Below the pieces are notes generated by a model. That model was not told the DNA's origin. It searched no databases and worked only from the letters and a program-made list of their open reading frames with translations. Made by a program: the position numbers and the translations under genes. This document shows, piece by piece, positions 26,298 through 35,888 of a stretch of DNA of 64,000 nucleotides. Numbering within the stretch: position 1 is the stretch's first letter; the number at the start of each line of letters is the position of its first letter. This DNA is from Frondihabitans sp. PhB188. Lineage in GTDB: Bacteria; Actinomycetota; Actinomycetes; Actinomycetales; Microbacteriaceae. The stretch is from assembly GCF_003752365.1 (NCBI RefSeq), contig NZ_RJUO01000002.1:434001-498000 (forward strand), given 5' to 3'.

Positions 26298-27761
26298 CTA
26301 CTGCACCGCCGCCGTCAGCCGGCATACGTTGTCGAGGATCCGCGACAGCAGCGGCCGGTCGAGCCACTCGGTCAGCGACAGCTCGCGCGACTCGGCCCGG
26401 TAGTCGTCTTGCACCTTCGCGAGCTCGGAGACGAACCTGCGGCCGCGGATCATGACCGAGACCTCGAAGTCCAGGCTGAACGACCGCATGTCCATGTTGC
26501 TCGACCCGACGACGGCGACGTCGGAGTCGACCGTGAAGTGCTTCGCGTGCAGCACGATCGGCTTGCGGTACAGGAAGATGCGCACGCCGGCGCGCAGAAG
26601 CGTCTCGTAGTACGAGCGCTGAGCGTGATAGACCATGAACTGGTCGCCGACCTCGCAGGCGAACAGCTGCACCTCGACGCCGCGCTGGGCCGCGGTCGTG
26701 ATCGCGTAGAGCATGGAGTCGTCGGGAACGAAGTAGGGGCTGACGATGATCAGCTTCTCCTGGGCGCCGTAGACGAGCGCGTTGAAGAGGCGGAGGTTGT
26801 TCTCGCCCTCGAACCCCGGCCCCGAGGGCACGATCTGGCAGTCGAGCGTGTCGGGCTCGACGACGTCGTGGATGGGGTCGGCCTCGCGCTGCAGGAGCTC
26901 TTCGGTCTCGGCGAACCAGTCGGTGATGAAGATGGCGTTCACACCGGCGACGACCGGACCCTCGAGCTGGAGCATCAGGTCTTTCCAGCGCAGGTGCCGA
27001 CGCCGGTTGGAGGCCTTGTTGTAATCGGGATCGACGAGGTTCTGCGAGCCCATGAAGCCGATGGTGCCGTCGATCACGACGACCTTGCGGTGATTGCGCA
27101 GGTCGGGGCGGCGCCGCAGCAGCGTTCGCGCGTTCACGGGCAGCATGGCGCGGTTCGGGATCCCGGTGCGCTCGAGCCACGCCAGAGTGTCTCTGGAGGC
27201 GGGGTTCCGCATGGTCGTCCAGTGGTCGTAGAGCACCCGGACGGTGACGCCCCTCCGGTGCGCGTCTTCGAGGGCCCGGCAGAACTCGACCGTCGCCCTG
27301 TCGTAGGCGAAGAGGTAGAACTCGACGTGCACGTAGCGCTCGGCCTTGGCGATCGCGTCGGTCATGGCGCGCATCGTGCCCGCGAAGTCGGCGAGGATGT
27401 GCGCGTCGTTGCCACCCACGAGCGGCATTGCGCCGAGCTTGCGGTTCAGGTCGACGACCGAGCCGAACCAGCGCGGCCAGCTCTCCTCTTTCGTGACGAG
27501 GTCGAGGCCCGACGTCGTCTCGAGGATGAACCCGTTGATCTCGGCCTGCTTCTCACGGCGCCCCTTGGGGAGAAGGGTCGAGCCGAACAGGTTCAACGCC
27601 ATCACGCCGGGGATCGGCGCGGCGAAGATCGCGAGGAGCCACGCCAGGGCGGTGGTCGGGCGCCGGTTGCGGGGCACCGCCATGACCGATGTCACCCGGA
27701 GGAAGAAGTTGATGCCGACGACGATCTTGGCCACGGTCGCCGTGATGGACTTCCAGCTCAT
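26298..27761 (-). CDS. cls: Cardiolipin synthase (phospholipase D family)
   Basis: A 487-residue membrane enzyme with two N-terminal hydrophobic segments (residues about 10-60) and two PLD catalytic motifs: NHRKVVVIDGTIGFMGSQN and LHAKHFTVDSDVAVVGSSN. It joins phosphatidyl groups to make cardiolipin. TAGCCT lies 6 nt before the ATG (leaderless). Full length for the family. Confidence 0.9.
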   Translation of the reverse strand: MSWKSITATVAKIVVGINFFLRVTSVMAVPRNRRPTTALAWLLAIFAAPIPGVMALNLFGSTLLPKGRREKQAEINGFILETTSGLDLVTKEESWPRWFGSVVDLNRKLGAMPLVGGNDAHILADFAGTMRAMTDAIAKAERYVHVEFYLFAYDRATVEFCRALEDAHRRGVTVRVLYDHWTTMRNPASRDTLAWLERTGIPNRAMLPVNARTLLRRRPDLRNHRKVVVIDGTIGFMGSQNLVDPDYNKASNRRRHLRWKDLMLQLEGPVVAGVNAIFITDWFAETEELLQREADPIHDVVEPDTLDCQIVPSGPGFEGENNLRLFNALVYGAQEKLIIVSPYFVPDDSMLYAITTAAQRGVEVQLFACEVGDQFMVYHAQRSYYETLLRAGVRIFLYRKPIVLHAKHFTVDSDVAVVGSSNMDMRSFSLDFEVSVMIRGRRFVSELAKVQDDYRAESRELSLTEWLDRPLLSRILDNVCRLTAAVQ

Positions 27762-27811
27762 GGTCTGAGGCTAGCGCCTGCCTGCGGCCCTCGTGAACGC
27801 CGCCACACGGG

Positions 27812-29461
27812 TCAGAGCTCGGTCACCCGCCCCGCCTCGACGCGCCACTGCCGGTCGAGCCGCACGGTCTCGAGCATGCGCCGGTCATGGGTGACGAGCA
27901 GCAGGGTCCCGTCGTACGAGTCGAGGGCCTGCTCGAGCTGCTCGATGGCGGCGAGGTCGAGGTGGTTGGTGGGCTCGTCGAGCACGAGCACGTTCACGCC
28001 GCGGGCCTGAAGCAGCGCGAGCCCGGCACGGGTGCGCTCACCCGGCGACAGCTCGTCGACGGCGCGGCCGGTGTGGTCGGCCTTGAGCGCGAACTTCGCG
28101 AGGAGCGTGCGGACCTCGGCCTGCGTCAGCTCGGGCACGAGGGCCTCGAAGACGTCGGCGAGCGCGCGGCGGCCGGTGAAGACGCTGCGGGCCTGGTCGA
28201 CCTCGCCGACGGCCACCGTGGCGCCGAGCGAGGCGGAGCCGGCGGCGAGTTCCTGCCGCCCGAGAAGAGCGCGGAGCAGCGTCGACTTGCCAGCGCCGTT
28301 CGGGCCGGTGATGCCGATGCGGTCGCCGCCGTTCACCTGCAGCGACACGGGCCCGAGGGCGAAGTCGCCCTGCTCGACGACGGCTTCCGAGAGGGTCGCC
28401 ACGACGGACGACGAGCGCGGCGCCTGGCCGATGGTGAACTCGAGCTGCCACTCCTTGCGCGGCTCGTCGACCTCGTCGAGGCGGCTGATCCGCGACTCCA
28501 TCTGCCGGACCTTCTGCGCCTGCTTCTCGCTCGACTCGGCGGCGGCCTTGCGGCGGATCTTGTCGTTGTCGGGCGACTTCTTCATCGCGTTGCGGACGCC
28601 CTGGCTCGACCACTCGCGCTGCGTGCGGGCCCGCCCGACGAGGTCGGCCTTGGTCGCGGCGAACTCGTCGTAGGCGTCGCGCTTCTGCTGGCGGGCGATC
28701 TGGCGCTCGTCGAGGTACGAGTCGTACCCGCCGCCGAAGAGCCGGTGCGTCGCCTGGGGCAGGTCGAGCTCGAGCACGGCGGTGACCGATCGGCGCAGGA
28801 ACTCGCGGTCGTGACTGACGAGCACCGCGCCGCCGCGCAGGCCGCCCACGAACTCCTCCAGCCGCGCGAGCCCGTCGAGGTCGAGGTCGTTCGTGGGCTC
28901 GTCGAGCAGCACGATGTCGAAGCGGCTGAGGAGCAGCGCGGCCAGCCCGACCCGGGCGGCCTGCCCGCCCGAGAGCGCCGTCATCTCGCTGTCGATCCCG
29001 ACGGCGTCGTCGAGCCCGAGGTCGGCCAGCACGACGGGCACCCGCTCGTCGAGGTCGGCCGCGCCCGAGGCGAGCCATCGGTCGAGCGCCGTCGAGTAGG
29101 CGTCGGCCGCCGCGTCGCCCCCGTCGGGGTCGGCGAGAGCAGCTGCGGCGGCGTCCATCTCGAGCGTCGCCGTCGCGCAGCCCGTCCGGCGGCCGATGTA
29201 CGCGCCGACGGTCTCGCCGGCGATCCTCTCGTGCTCCTGCGGCAGCCACCCGACGAACGCGTCTCTCGGCGAGAGCGACACCGTCCCGGCGAGCGGCTGG
29301 TCGACGCCGGCGAGGAGGCGCAGCAGCGTCGACTTGCCCGCGCCGTTGACGCCGACGAGGCCGATGACGTCGCCGGGGGCGACGGTCAGGTCGAGAGAGT
29401 CGAACAGCGTGCGAGCGGCGTATCCGCCGGCGAGCCCCTTGGCGACGAGCGTGGCGGTCAT
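27812..29461 (-). CDS. ABC-F family ATP-binding protein
   Basis: A 549-residue protein with two ABC domains and no membrane segments. The Walker A motifs are GVNGAGKST and GPNGAGKST, the signature motifs LSGGQAAR and LSPGERTR, both with downstream LDEPTN. The inter-domain linker (about residues 230-320) is rich in Lys/Arg/Gln and likely coiled. ABC-F proteins act on ribosomes; antibiotic protection and general translation factors look alike at this level. Confidence 0.9.
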   Translation of the reverse strand: MTATLVAKGLAGGYAARTLFDSLDLTVAPGDVIGLVGVNGAGKSTLLRLLAGVDQPLAGTVSLSPRDAFVGWLPQEHERIAGETVGAYIGRRTGCATATLEMDAAAAALADPDGGDAAADAYSTALDRWLASGAADLDERVPVVLADLGLDDAVGIDSEMTALSGGQAARVGLAALLLSRFDIVLLDEPTNDLDLDGLARLEEFVGGLRGGAVLVSHDREFLRRSVTAVLELDLPQATHRLFGGGYDSYLDERQIARQQKRDAYDEFAATKADLVGRARTQREWSSQGVRNAMKKSPDNDKIRRKAAAESSEKQAQKVRQMESRISRLDEVDEPRKEWQLEFTIGQAPRSSSVVATLSEAVVEQGDFALGPVSLQVNGGDRIGITGPNGAGKSTLLRALLGRQELAAGSASLGATVAVGEVDQARSVFTGRRALADVFEALVPELTQAEVRTLLAKFALKADHTGRAVDELSPGERTRAGLALLQARGVNVLVLDEPTNHLDLAAIEQLEQALDSYDGTLLLVTHDRRMLETVRLDRQWRVEAGRVTEL

Positions 29462-29543
29462 GCCCCCATCGTCCCATCCCCGCGCGCCCCGCGCCCCGCG
29501 CCCGCGCCCCGCGCCCCGCCCCGCGCCCCGCCCAGCCCCGCCC

Positions 29544-29616
29544 CAGGCCGGTGAGGAGTCGCTGGTTGCTCGCCGCCAGGGCGGTTTAGAGCAACGAGCG
29601 ACTCCTCACCGGCCTG
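29544..29616. repeat. Long palindromic intergenic element, copy B
   Basis: Arms of 28 bp (29544-29571 and 29589-29616) with a single mismatch and a 17-bp spacer, between the ABC-F and TetR genes, which run in the same direction. The arm core is nearly identical to the element at 22269-22327. Flanked by (GCCCC)n-type simple sequence at 29480-29545. Confidence 0.85.
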
Positions 29617-29644
29617 CCGGCGGGGGCGGCGGGGCGGCGGCGCT

Positions 29645-29684
29645 GGGGCGCCGGGGCGCCGGGGCGCCGGGGCGCCGGGGCGCC
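29645..29684. repeat. Tandem octamer GGGGCGCC x5
   Basis: Five exact copies of the 8-mer GGGGCGCC, each with a palindromic GGCGCC, just after the stop codon of the TetR gene in its direction of transcription. Likely length-variable. Confidence 0.9.
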
Positions 29685-29690
29685 GGCGCG

Positions 29691-30341
29691 CTAGCGCCGC
29701 ACGTGCAGGGGGATGCCAGCGGCCACGTCGCGCGCGTCGGCCTCGGGGTCGCGCCCGACGCCCAGGATCGGCTCGACGATGCTCTCGATGGCGCGGGCCA
29801 CGAAGGCCTCGTCGAGCGGCAGCTCGCGCTGGGCGGCGTGCTCGACGGCGAGCGAGTGCACGGCGCGGGTGACGAATGCGGCGTCGTACCGCAGGGGCTC
29901 TGCCTCGCCGCGCGACACGGCGCGCTTCACGATGACGGTCAGCGAGCGGGTGCGCTCGGCGTGGGTGGCGGCGTCGAAGGCGCGCCAGATGTCGGGGTCT
30001 CGAGAGATCGCCGCGATGACGTGTCGGAACTCCGCGGGCGGATAGCCGATCGGGCTCACCCAGGTGCGGATCAGGGCCTCCAGGTCGGTGCGGAGCGCCC
30101 CCGTGTTCGGGATCGTGGTGTCGACGTCGAAGGCGGCGACCGCGTCGCGCACGAGCGACCGCTTGTCGTCCCAGCGCCGGAAGAGCGTCGCCTTGCTCGC
30201 CCCGGCCCGCTCGGCGACGCGGTTCATCGTCAGCGAGTCGAGCCCGATCTCGGCGATCAGCTCCTGCGTGACGCGCAGGAGGCGCTCCTCGACCAGCGGA
30301 TCGCGGGGTCGGCCGACCTTGCGCGTTCCGGGGCTGTCCAC
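29691..30341 (-). CDS. TetR-family transcriptional regulator
   Basis: A 216-residue regulator. The N-terminal helix-turn-helix is LTMNRVAERAGASKATLFRR, preceded by a basic arm (RKVGRPRDP); the C-terminal ligand domain ends GIPLHVRR. GTG 30341 is chosen because TAGGCT stands exactly 7 nt upstream, the usual leaderless spacing. It is divergent from a methyltransferase gene 216 bp away, a possible target. Confidence 0.87.
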   Translation of the reverse strand: MDSPGTRKVGRPRDPLVEERLLRVTQELIAEIGLDSLTMNRVAERAGASKATLFRRWDDKRSLVRDAVAAFDVDTTIPNTGALRTDLEALIRTWVSPIGYPPAEFRHVIAAISRDPDIWRAFDAATHAERTRSLTVIVKRAVSRGEAEPLRYDAAFVTRAVHSLAVEHAAQRELPLDEAFVARAIESIVEPILGVGRDPEADARDVAAGIPLHVRR

Positions 30342-30557
30342 GCCCGAAAGCCTAGACCGCAGGAACTCGGCCGCCTCCCCGATGGTTCCTGAGCGCGTGA
30401 ACGCCCAGACAACGCCAAGCGGCCTCGGACGCAATGGTCGCGCCGGGGGCCGGGGCGGCAGTTCCTGCGCCCGCATCGCCTCGGGGGTGGCGCCACGCCG
30501 CCGCACCTGGCATCCTGGTCGGCTGCCCTCCCGGGCGGCACCGACCGAGGGGGAGCC

Positions 30558-31400
30558 ATGCCTGCCGAGCACACCGACACCAACCGCGCGAACTGGGACG
30601 ACCGCGTCGAACCGCACCTGGAGGGGTACCGCGTCGACCGGTTCGCGGCGTCGCCCGACTACCTCTCCGACGTCGTGCGGGAGGACGTGCCGCTGATGGC
30701 CCCGTTCCTGCCCGGCGGCACCGTCGACGGCCTCGCGCTCGCGCACCTGCAGTGCCACATCGGCACCGACACGCTCAGCTGGGCGCGGCTCGGCGCCACG
30801 GTCACCGGCATCGACTTCTCGCCTGCGTCGATCGCGGCCGCGCGCGACCTGGCCGCCGCGTCGGGCCTCGACGACCGCGCGACGTTCGTCGAGTCGACCG
30901 TCGACGACGCTCCCGGGCACGTCCACGAGACCTTCGACGTCGTCTACACCAGCATCGGCGTGCTCTGCTGGCTCGAAGACCTGGGCGCCTGGGCACGCAC
31001 GATCGACGCCCTGCTGAAGCCCGGCGGCCTCTTCTACGTGCGCGACGCCCATCCGATCCTGAACGCGATGGATGACGAGCGCGACGACGGGCTGCTGGTC
31101 GTCGGGCGCCGCTACTTCCCGGGGCCTGAGCCGCTGCGGTACGACGACGAGCAGACCTACATCGGCGATCCTGCCGCCACGATCGCGCACCGCACGACGT
31201 ACGAGTGGCCCCATTCGCTCGCCGAGATCGTCGGCGCGCTGCTCGGCGCGGGCCTCCAGCTGATCGACCTGCAGGAGCACCGCACTCTCCCCTGGGCCGC
31301 CCTGCCGCACATGGTCGAGGAGGGCGGCGACTACGTGCTCCCCGAGCACGCCGACCGGCTGCCGCTCGCGTTCTCGATCGCCGCGCGCAAACGCTCCTAG
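30558..31400 (+). CDS. Class I SAM-dependent methyltransferase
   Basis: A 280-residue methyltransferase with a modified motif I (LHLQ-type LAHLQCHIGTDTLSWARLG), motif II VTGIDFSPASI and the post-motif LLKPGGLFYVRDAHP. GGGGGAG lies about 6 nt before the ATG. The acceptor substrate is unknown. It is divergent from the TetR gene and upstream of a secreted esterase-like gene. Confidence 0.85.
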   Translation: MPAEHTDTNRANWDDRVEPHLEGYRVDRFAASPDYLSDVVREDVPLMAPFLPGGTVDGLALAHLQCHIGTDTLSWARLGATVTGIDFSPASIAAARDLAAASGLDDRATFVESTVDDAPGHVHETFDVVYTSIGVLCWLEDLGAWARTIDALLKPGGLFYVRDAHPILNAMDDERDDGLLVVGRRYFPGPEPLRYDDEQTYIGDPAATIAHRTTYEWPHSLAEIVGALLGAGLQLIDLQEHRTLPWAALPHMVEEGGDYVLPEHADRLPLAFSIAARKRS

Positions 31401-31464
31401 CGACCCAGGTGTCTCGTCCTCGCGGCGGACCCCGCGGGCGGGTGCCGCTCAGTAGCCTCGCGAC

Positions 31465-32397
31465 GTGACCACCTCCCGACGAGCACTGCTCTCCCGACGA
31501 TCACTGCTCTCCCGACGATCACTGCTCTGGGGCGCAGGAACTGCCGCCACCGCAGCCGCCCTCACCGCCGCAGGCGGCGCCGCCGTCGAGCAGGGGCTCC
31601 TGCCGGGCCGCACTACCCTCCACCGCCTGCTGCACCTCGACGGCGCACCCGGCGTCGTGCCCTCCGCCGGCGGGGGCAGCCTCGTGAGCGGCTCGTTCGC
31701 CTCGAAGGCCCGCCTCGGGGCCGACGTGGGCTGGTCGATCGCGTACCCGCCCGGCTCAGCGCCCGGCGATCCCCTCCCCGTGGCCGTCGTGCTCCACGGC
31801 TACGGCGGCACCCACGCCTCCGCCTTCGGCGGCGCGCACCTGGGCCTCGACCGGTACCTCGCCGCGCACGCCCAGGCCGGCGGGCCGCCGTTCGCGCTCG
31901 CCTCGATCGACGGAGGCAACACCTACTGGCACCGGCGGGTGACCGGTGAGGACGCCGGTGCGATGGTGGTGGGCGAGTTCCTGCCGCTGCTTCGGAAGAG
32001 GGGGCTCGACGTCGCGCGGATCGGCTTTCTGGGCTGGTCGATGGGCGCCTTCGGCGCGCTGGCGCTCGCCTCGCAGCTCGGCTCGCCGCGCGTGGCCGCG
32101 GTCGCTGCGGAGAGCCCGGCCATCTGGCACACGGCCGCCGAGGCTGCGTCGATCGCGTTCGACTCGCCCGCCGACTTCGCCGCGCACACGGTGTTCGGGC
32201 GGCAGTCGACCCTCGACGGGATCGCCGTGAGGGTCGACTGCGGGACGGGTGACGGGTTCTACCCGGCCGCGCGCGACTACGTGGCGGGTTTTGCCACGGC
32301 GCCCGCGGGCGGGTTCGAGCCGGGTGCGCACGACGTCGGCTACTGGCGGCGGATGGTGCCGGCCCAGCTCGCGCATCTGGGCCGGCACCTCACCTGA
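31465..32397 (+). CDS. Secreted alpha/beta-hydrolase (esterase-like), Tat-type signal
   Basis: A 310-residue exported hydrolase. The N-terminus holds three copies of L-S-R-R-S-L ending in SRRSLLW and then a hydrophobic Ala-rich segment, consistent with a Tat signal. The nucleophile elbow is GWSMGAFGA, the oxyanion strand AVVLHGYGG, and the probable catalytic His lies in GAHDVGYW. GTG start with TAGCCT 6 nt upstream (leaderless). The fold resembles the D-like esterase family; substrate unknown. Confidence 0.83.
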   Translation: MTTSRRALLSRRSLLSRRSLLWGAGTAATAAALTAAGGAAVEQGLLPGRTTLHRLLHLDGAPGVVPSAGGGSLVSGSFASKARLGADVGWSIAYPPGSAPGDPLPVAVVLHGYGGTHASAFGGAHLGLDRYLAAHAQAGGPPFALASIDGGNTYWHRRVTGEDAGAMVVGEFLPLLRKRGLDVARIGFLGWSMGAFGALALASQLGSPRVAAVAAESPAIWHTAAEAASIAFDSPADFAAHTVFGRQSTLDGIAVRVDCGTGDGFYPAARDYVAGFATAPAGGFEPGAHDVGYWRRMVPAQLAHLGRHLT

Positions 32398-32406
32398 TCG
32401 GACGGA

Positions 32407-35313
32407 CTACCGGGGCAGCTTCAGCTCGATGTTCACGACGCGCGTGACCTGCTTGGCTCCGAAGTTGTCGTCGGAGATCAGGCTGACGCCGACCTTCCTG
32501 CCGGCGCCATGGCCCCGCAGCCCGGAGCTGCCGCTGGTGAGCGCCATCCCCTCGAAGTTGTCCAGCAGCGGGTTCGCCTGAGACTCGAGCGCTGTGGCGC
32601 CGAGCGTCGGGCCCTTCACGAGATCGGCGACCAGTGTCTTCGACAGGATCGATCGGGCCGGCGCCGCCGACAGGTTCGCGACCTTCGAGACGTCGGCCGC
32701 CTTCGACAGCCCGCTGACCTCGTAGAGCGTCACGGCGTTGCCGGTATCGGCGGCGAACGATGCCTCTTCGACGAGGAGGCGGTCGTCGTCGACAGCCGCG
32801 ACCTCGGGTACCCGCATGCCGGTCTCGGTGCGGTACCCGACCTGCTTCGTGAGCGAGTACGTGCCCCTCTTGCCAGCCGTGTAGACGAGGAACCGGTGCG
32901 ACGTGGCGTCGCCGCTCGACGAGACGTCGCCCGAGAGCGCCCCCTCCATCGCCGCCACGATGGTGCGGCCGGACGGCGAGATGGTCAGCCCTTCGAGAGT
33001 GGCGTTCGAGGTGGCCTCACCGACCTCCGACGAGCCGGCCAGGGTCGTACCGGTGACCGCGAAGCGACCGGGGACGGCGAGCTGCGACTTCTCGACGCCG
33101 TCGCGCCCGAAGACGCGGATCGACGGCTCGGTCTCGCTCGAGATCAGGTAGTCGCCGTTCGGCAGGACCGCGAGGCCCTCGTTGTCGGCCGTGAGCCCGG
33201 TGTAGGGCGTGCCGTCGGACTTCTTCAGCACCAGCGGCGACCGGGTCACGGTCGGGTTCTGCAGCGAGCGGCCGATGAACCAGAGGCGCGACGGGTCGTC
33301 GGCGTGGTTGTCGACGGCCGAGATCCACGATCGGGCGCGCTTGTCGTACGCGAGCGACGACAGGCCGCCGACCTCCGCTCCCTTGTAGTCGAGCTTGTTC
33401 AGCGCGTCGCTGTAGCCGACGGCTGTGCCGAACGGGGCGATCGACAGGTCGGGCTTCTCCGCCTTGCCGAACAGCCGGACGACCTGCGGGTCGTGGTCGC
33501 TGATCTGGTTCGCGTACTCGGCGTTGGTGTGGACGACCTCGTACTCGGGAGTGCCGACGCCCTTCGTGACCAGGATGTGGTCGAGCACCTCGCTCACGCC
33601 CTGATAGTCGTAGGTGTACTGCTGGTTCGCCGGCAGCGTTGTGATCAGGTCGGTCAGGATCGGCTTCCCCTTGGCCTGGCCCGTGAGCACCTTCATCGCC
33701 GGGCTGAACTGGTAGTCGTTCAGGTCGCCCGCGACGACGACAGCCGCCCTGGAGTCGTGCTTCAGGATGCTGCCCACGAACTGGTTGACCTCGGTCGCCT
33801 GCTTCGCGCGCTGGACGGCGCTCGACTGCGCGGGGTACTGGAAGCGGCCGTCCTGGCTCTGGTCGCCGCCCTTCGAGGCGAAGTGGTTGCCGACGACGAA
33901 CACCGTCTTGCCGCGGAACGTGAACTGGCCCACCAGCGGCTTACGGCTTGACGCCCAAGCGTCGCTGGTCGGGTCGATGCGGCCGGGCGAGAGAGTCAGC
34001 GACGAGGCGCCCCTGCGCGAGATCGCTGCGGTGGCGGTCGTTGCGCGGTCGACGCCGGCATCGCCCGTGTCGACGAAGCTGACGCGCTGGGCGTTGTAGA
34101 GGAACACGATGCGGATGTTGCCGCCGGGCTGGCCGCCGTCCTGGTCGTTGACCGGGTCGATCGAGCGCGACGAGTACGTCGGGCCGCCGGCGGCTCTGAT
34201 CGCTGACGTCAGCTTGGCGAGCGTCTGGCCGGAGGCGACGGTCCCGTCGTCGGCGGCGCCGCTGTCGTCTTGCACCTCCTCGACGGTGAGGATGTCGGGC
34301 GACGACAGGTTCGTCACGATGCCGTTGGCGAGCGCGGCGTACTTCGCGGCCGAGTCCGTGGGCTGCAGGTTCTCGACGTTGTAGGTCGCGACCGAGAGCT
34401 GCTTGCGGTCGGCCTTCTCGGCGACGGTCGGCGCGAGGTTCTTCGAGGCGACGGAGCCGAGCGTGGTCGCCGTGATCAGGTAGCCGCCGAACTGCGAGTA
34501 GTCGATCGGGCCGACCGTCGCGCCGCTGAGGACGTCGCCGACGCTGACGCCGGGGTTGCTGCCGTCGGCGGGGACGACCTCGAGGCGACCGGACGGCGTC
34601 GCGTTCTCGGCGGTGAGCAGGGCGCCGCCGCGGGCGCTGGCGAGCTGGTCGGGCTTCGTCGTGATGTACTGCTCGCCGTACTGGTCGCTCGGGCCGATGA
34701 CCCGTGCGTCGTCGACCTGCACGCGCATGCCTTCGACCGACTCGTAGTAGTCGAGCGCCGAGCGCGTCGGCGCGAGAGCCGTCGACTCGATGTTCGCGCC
34801 AGCGAGGTCGGGGGCGTAGACCGCGGGCACGGTCGTCGGGCTGATGACGACCGGGGCGGGCAGGGCGTTGTCGTGCGAGAGCACCGACACCGTCGGCGAG
34901 GTCAGCTCGGTGACCGAGAGGTACGAGGTCGTCGCGAGAGTGGTGCCCGACGCGATCGCGCGATAGTCCTTGACGCTCGCGGACACCAGCACGGAGTCGC
35001 CGACGGCCACGGTCGGCGCAGCGCCCGTGTAGACGAACACGCCCTCGCTGGTCGCGGGGTCGGAATCGGCCTGCGCGTCCTGGATCCAGTAGCCGCGGCT
35101 CGACCCGCTGGCGCGGACCGCGGTGACGATGCCGGGCACGTTCGCGACCTTCTGGCCGTCGAGCGGCGAGACCCACGCGGCGCCCTGGATGTCGTGGATG
35201 CGCACGGTGCCGGACGACGGAGCGGCCGAAGCCGGAACCGCCACCAGGACGCCGCCGAGAATGGCCGCGGCCCCGACTGCTGCGCCGACGGCGCGCACGT
35301 GTGATCGTTGCAT
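32407..35313 (-). CDS. Extracellular ExeM/NucH-type nuclease with phytase/esterase-like C-terminal domain
   Basis: A 968-residue secreted protein. A Sec signal (residues 1-30, ending ASA) is followed by an OB-fold domain (VRIHDIQGAAWVSPLDG), an endonuclease/exonuclease/phosphatase domain at about 290-600 (VATYNVENL, VVGNHFASKGGD, VVAGDLNDYQFSP, SDHDPQVVRL), and a C-terminal beta-propeller-like esterase/phytase domain (PF13449 type). The nuclease residues needed for metal and phosphate binding are all visible. Ribosome site AGGGGAG precedes the ATG. Likely scavenges extracellular DNA and phosphate. Confidence 0.88.
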   Translation of the reverse strand: MQRSHVRAVGAAVGAAAILGGVLVAVPASAAPSSGTVRIHDIQGAAWVSPLDGQKVANVPGIVTAVRASGSSRGYWIQDAQADSDPATSEGVFVYTGAAPTVAVGDSVLVSASVKDYRAIASGTTLATTSYLSVTELTSPTVSVLSHDNALPAPVVISPTTVPAVYAPDLAGANIESTALAPTRSALDYYESVEGMRVQVDDARVIGPSDQYGEQYITTKPDQLASARGGALLTAENATPSGRLEVVPADGSNPGVSVGDVLSGATVGPIDYSQFGGYLITATTLGSVASKNLAPTVAEKADRKQLSVATYNVENLQPTDSAAKYAALANGIVTNLSSPDILTVEEVQDDSGAADDGTVASGQTLAKLTSAIRAAGGPTYSSRSIDPVNDQDGGQPGGNIRIVFLYNAQRVSFVDTGDAGVDRATTATAAISRRGASSLTLSPGRIDPTSDAWASSRKPLVGQFTFRGKTVFVVGNHFASKGGDQSQDGRFQYPAQSSAVQRAKQATEVNQFVGSILKHDSRAAVVVAGDLNDYQFSPAMKVLTGQAKGKPILTDLITTLPANQQYTYDYQGVSEVLDHILVTKGVGTPEYEVVHTNAEYANQISDHDPQVVRLFGKAEKPDLSIAPFGTAVGYSDALNKLDYKGAEVGGLSSLAYDKRARSWISAVDNHADDPSRLWFIGRSLQNPTVTRSPLVLKKSDGTPYTGLTADNEGLAVLPNGDYLISSETEPSIRVFGRDGVEKSQLAVPGRFAVTGTTLAGSSEVGEATSNATLEGLTISPSGRTIVAAMEGALSGDVSSSGDATSHRFLVYTAGKRGTYSLTKQVGYRTETGMRVPEVAAVDDDRLLVEEASFAADTGNAVTLYEVSGLSKAADVSKVANLSAAPARSILSKTLVADLVKGPTLGATALESQANPLLDNFEGMALTSGSSGLRGHGAGRKVGVSLISDDNFGAKQVTRVVNIELKLPR

Positions 35314-35463
35314 GGCTTGTCTCCCCTGAGCTGGAACCCGCGAGCGGTGTGACCCGCGACCTCTGCCATGTAAGCCGAGTTCTCGAGTTCCTGCGACAGT
35401 TCTCCACAGGGTTCGCGCGATCGTCGCCGAACGGTCACCCTGTGGAGAGGAAGACGCGGGTCG

Positions 35464-35835
35464 CTACTCGCCGGCCTTGTCGTCGAGCTCGGACTGCAGC
35501 CTTTTGAGCTTCGCCTGCTTCTCGTAGAACTCGATCTCGCGGTCGAGCTCGGCGAGCTGCTGCTCCGTCGTCGAGACGCGTTGCGCCCGCACGTCGACCG
35601 TCTCGGCGGCCGCCGAGTGCCGGCGCGGATCGCCGTAGCGGACGAACTCCGGCTGCGGCCGGTAGTCGCGGCCGACCGCGAACCAGAGGATGCTGCCGAT
35701 CACCGGGATGATGATCACGAGAAAGACCCACATCAGCTTCGGCAGGTGCTGCACCTGCGACTCGTCGCGCGTGATGATGTCGACGAGCGCCGCGATGACC
35801 AGCAGGAAGTAGAACGCCGACAGCACCAGATACAT
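35464..35835 (-). CDS. PLDc_N-type small membrane protein
   Basis: A 123-residue protein with two N-terminal membrane helices (residues 1-20 and 35-52), the second carrying the PLDc_N signature (WVFLVIIIPVIGSILWF), and a charged coiled-coil C-terminus (about 85-118). TAGAAT 7 nt before the ATG indicates a leaderless start. No enzyme domain follows, so it is a stand-alone membrane anchor of unknown role. Confidence 0.83.
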   Translation of the reverse strand: MYLVLSAFYFLLVIAALVDIITRDESQVQHLPKLMWVFLVIIIPVIGSILWFAVGRDYRPQPEFVRYGDPRRHSAAAETVDVRAQRVSTTEQQLAELDREIEFYEKQAKLKRLQSELDDKAGE

Positions 35836-35888
35836 GCGGTCGATTCTATTGATCGCCTGAGAAACGGCTATCCCCCGACAGGGTGAGA

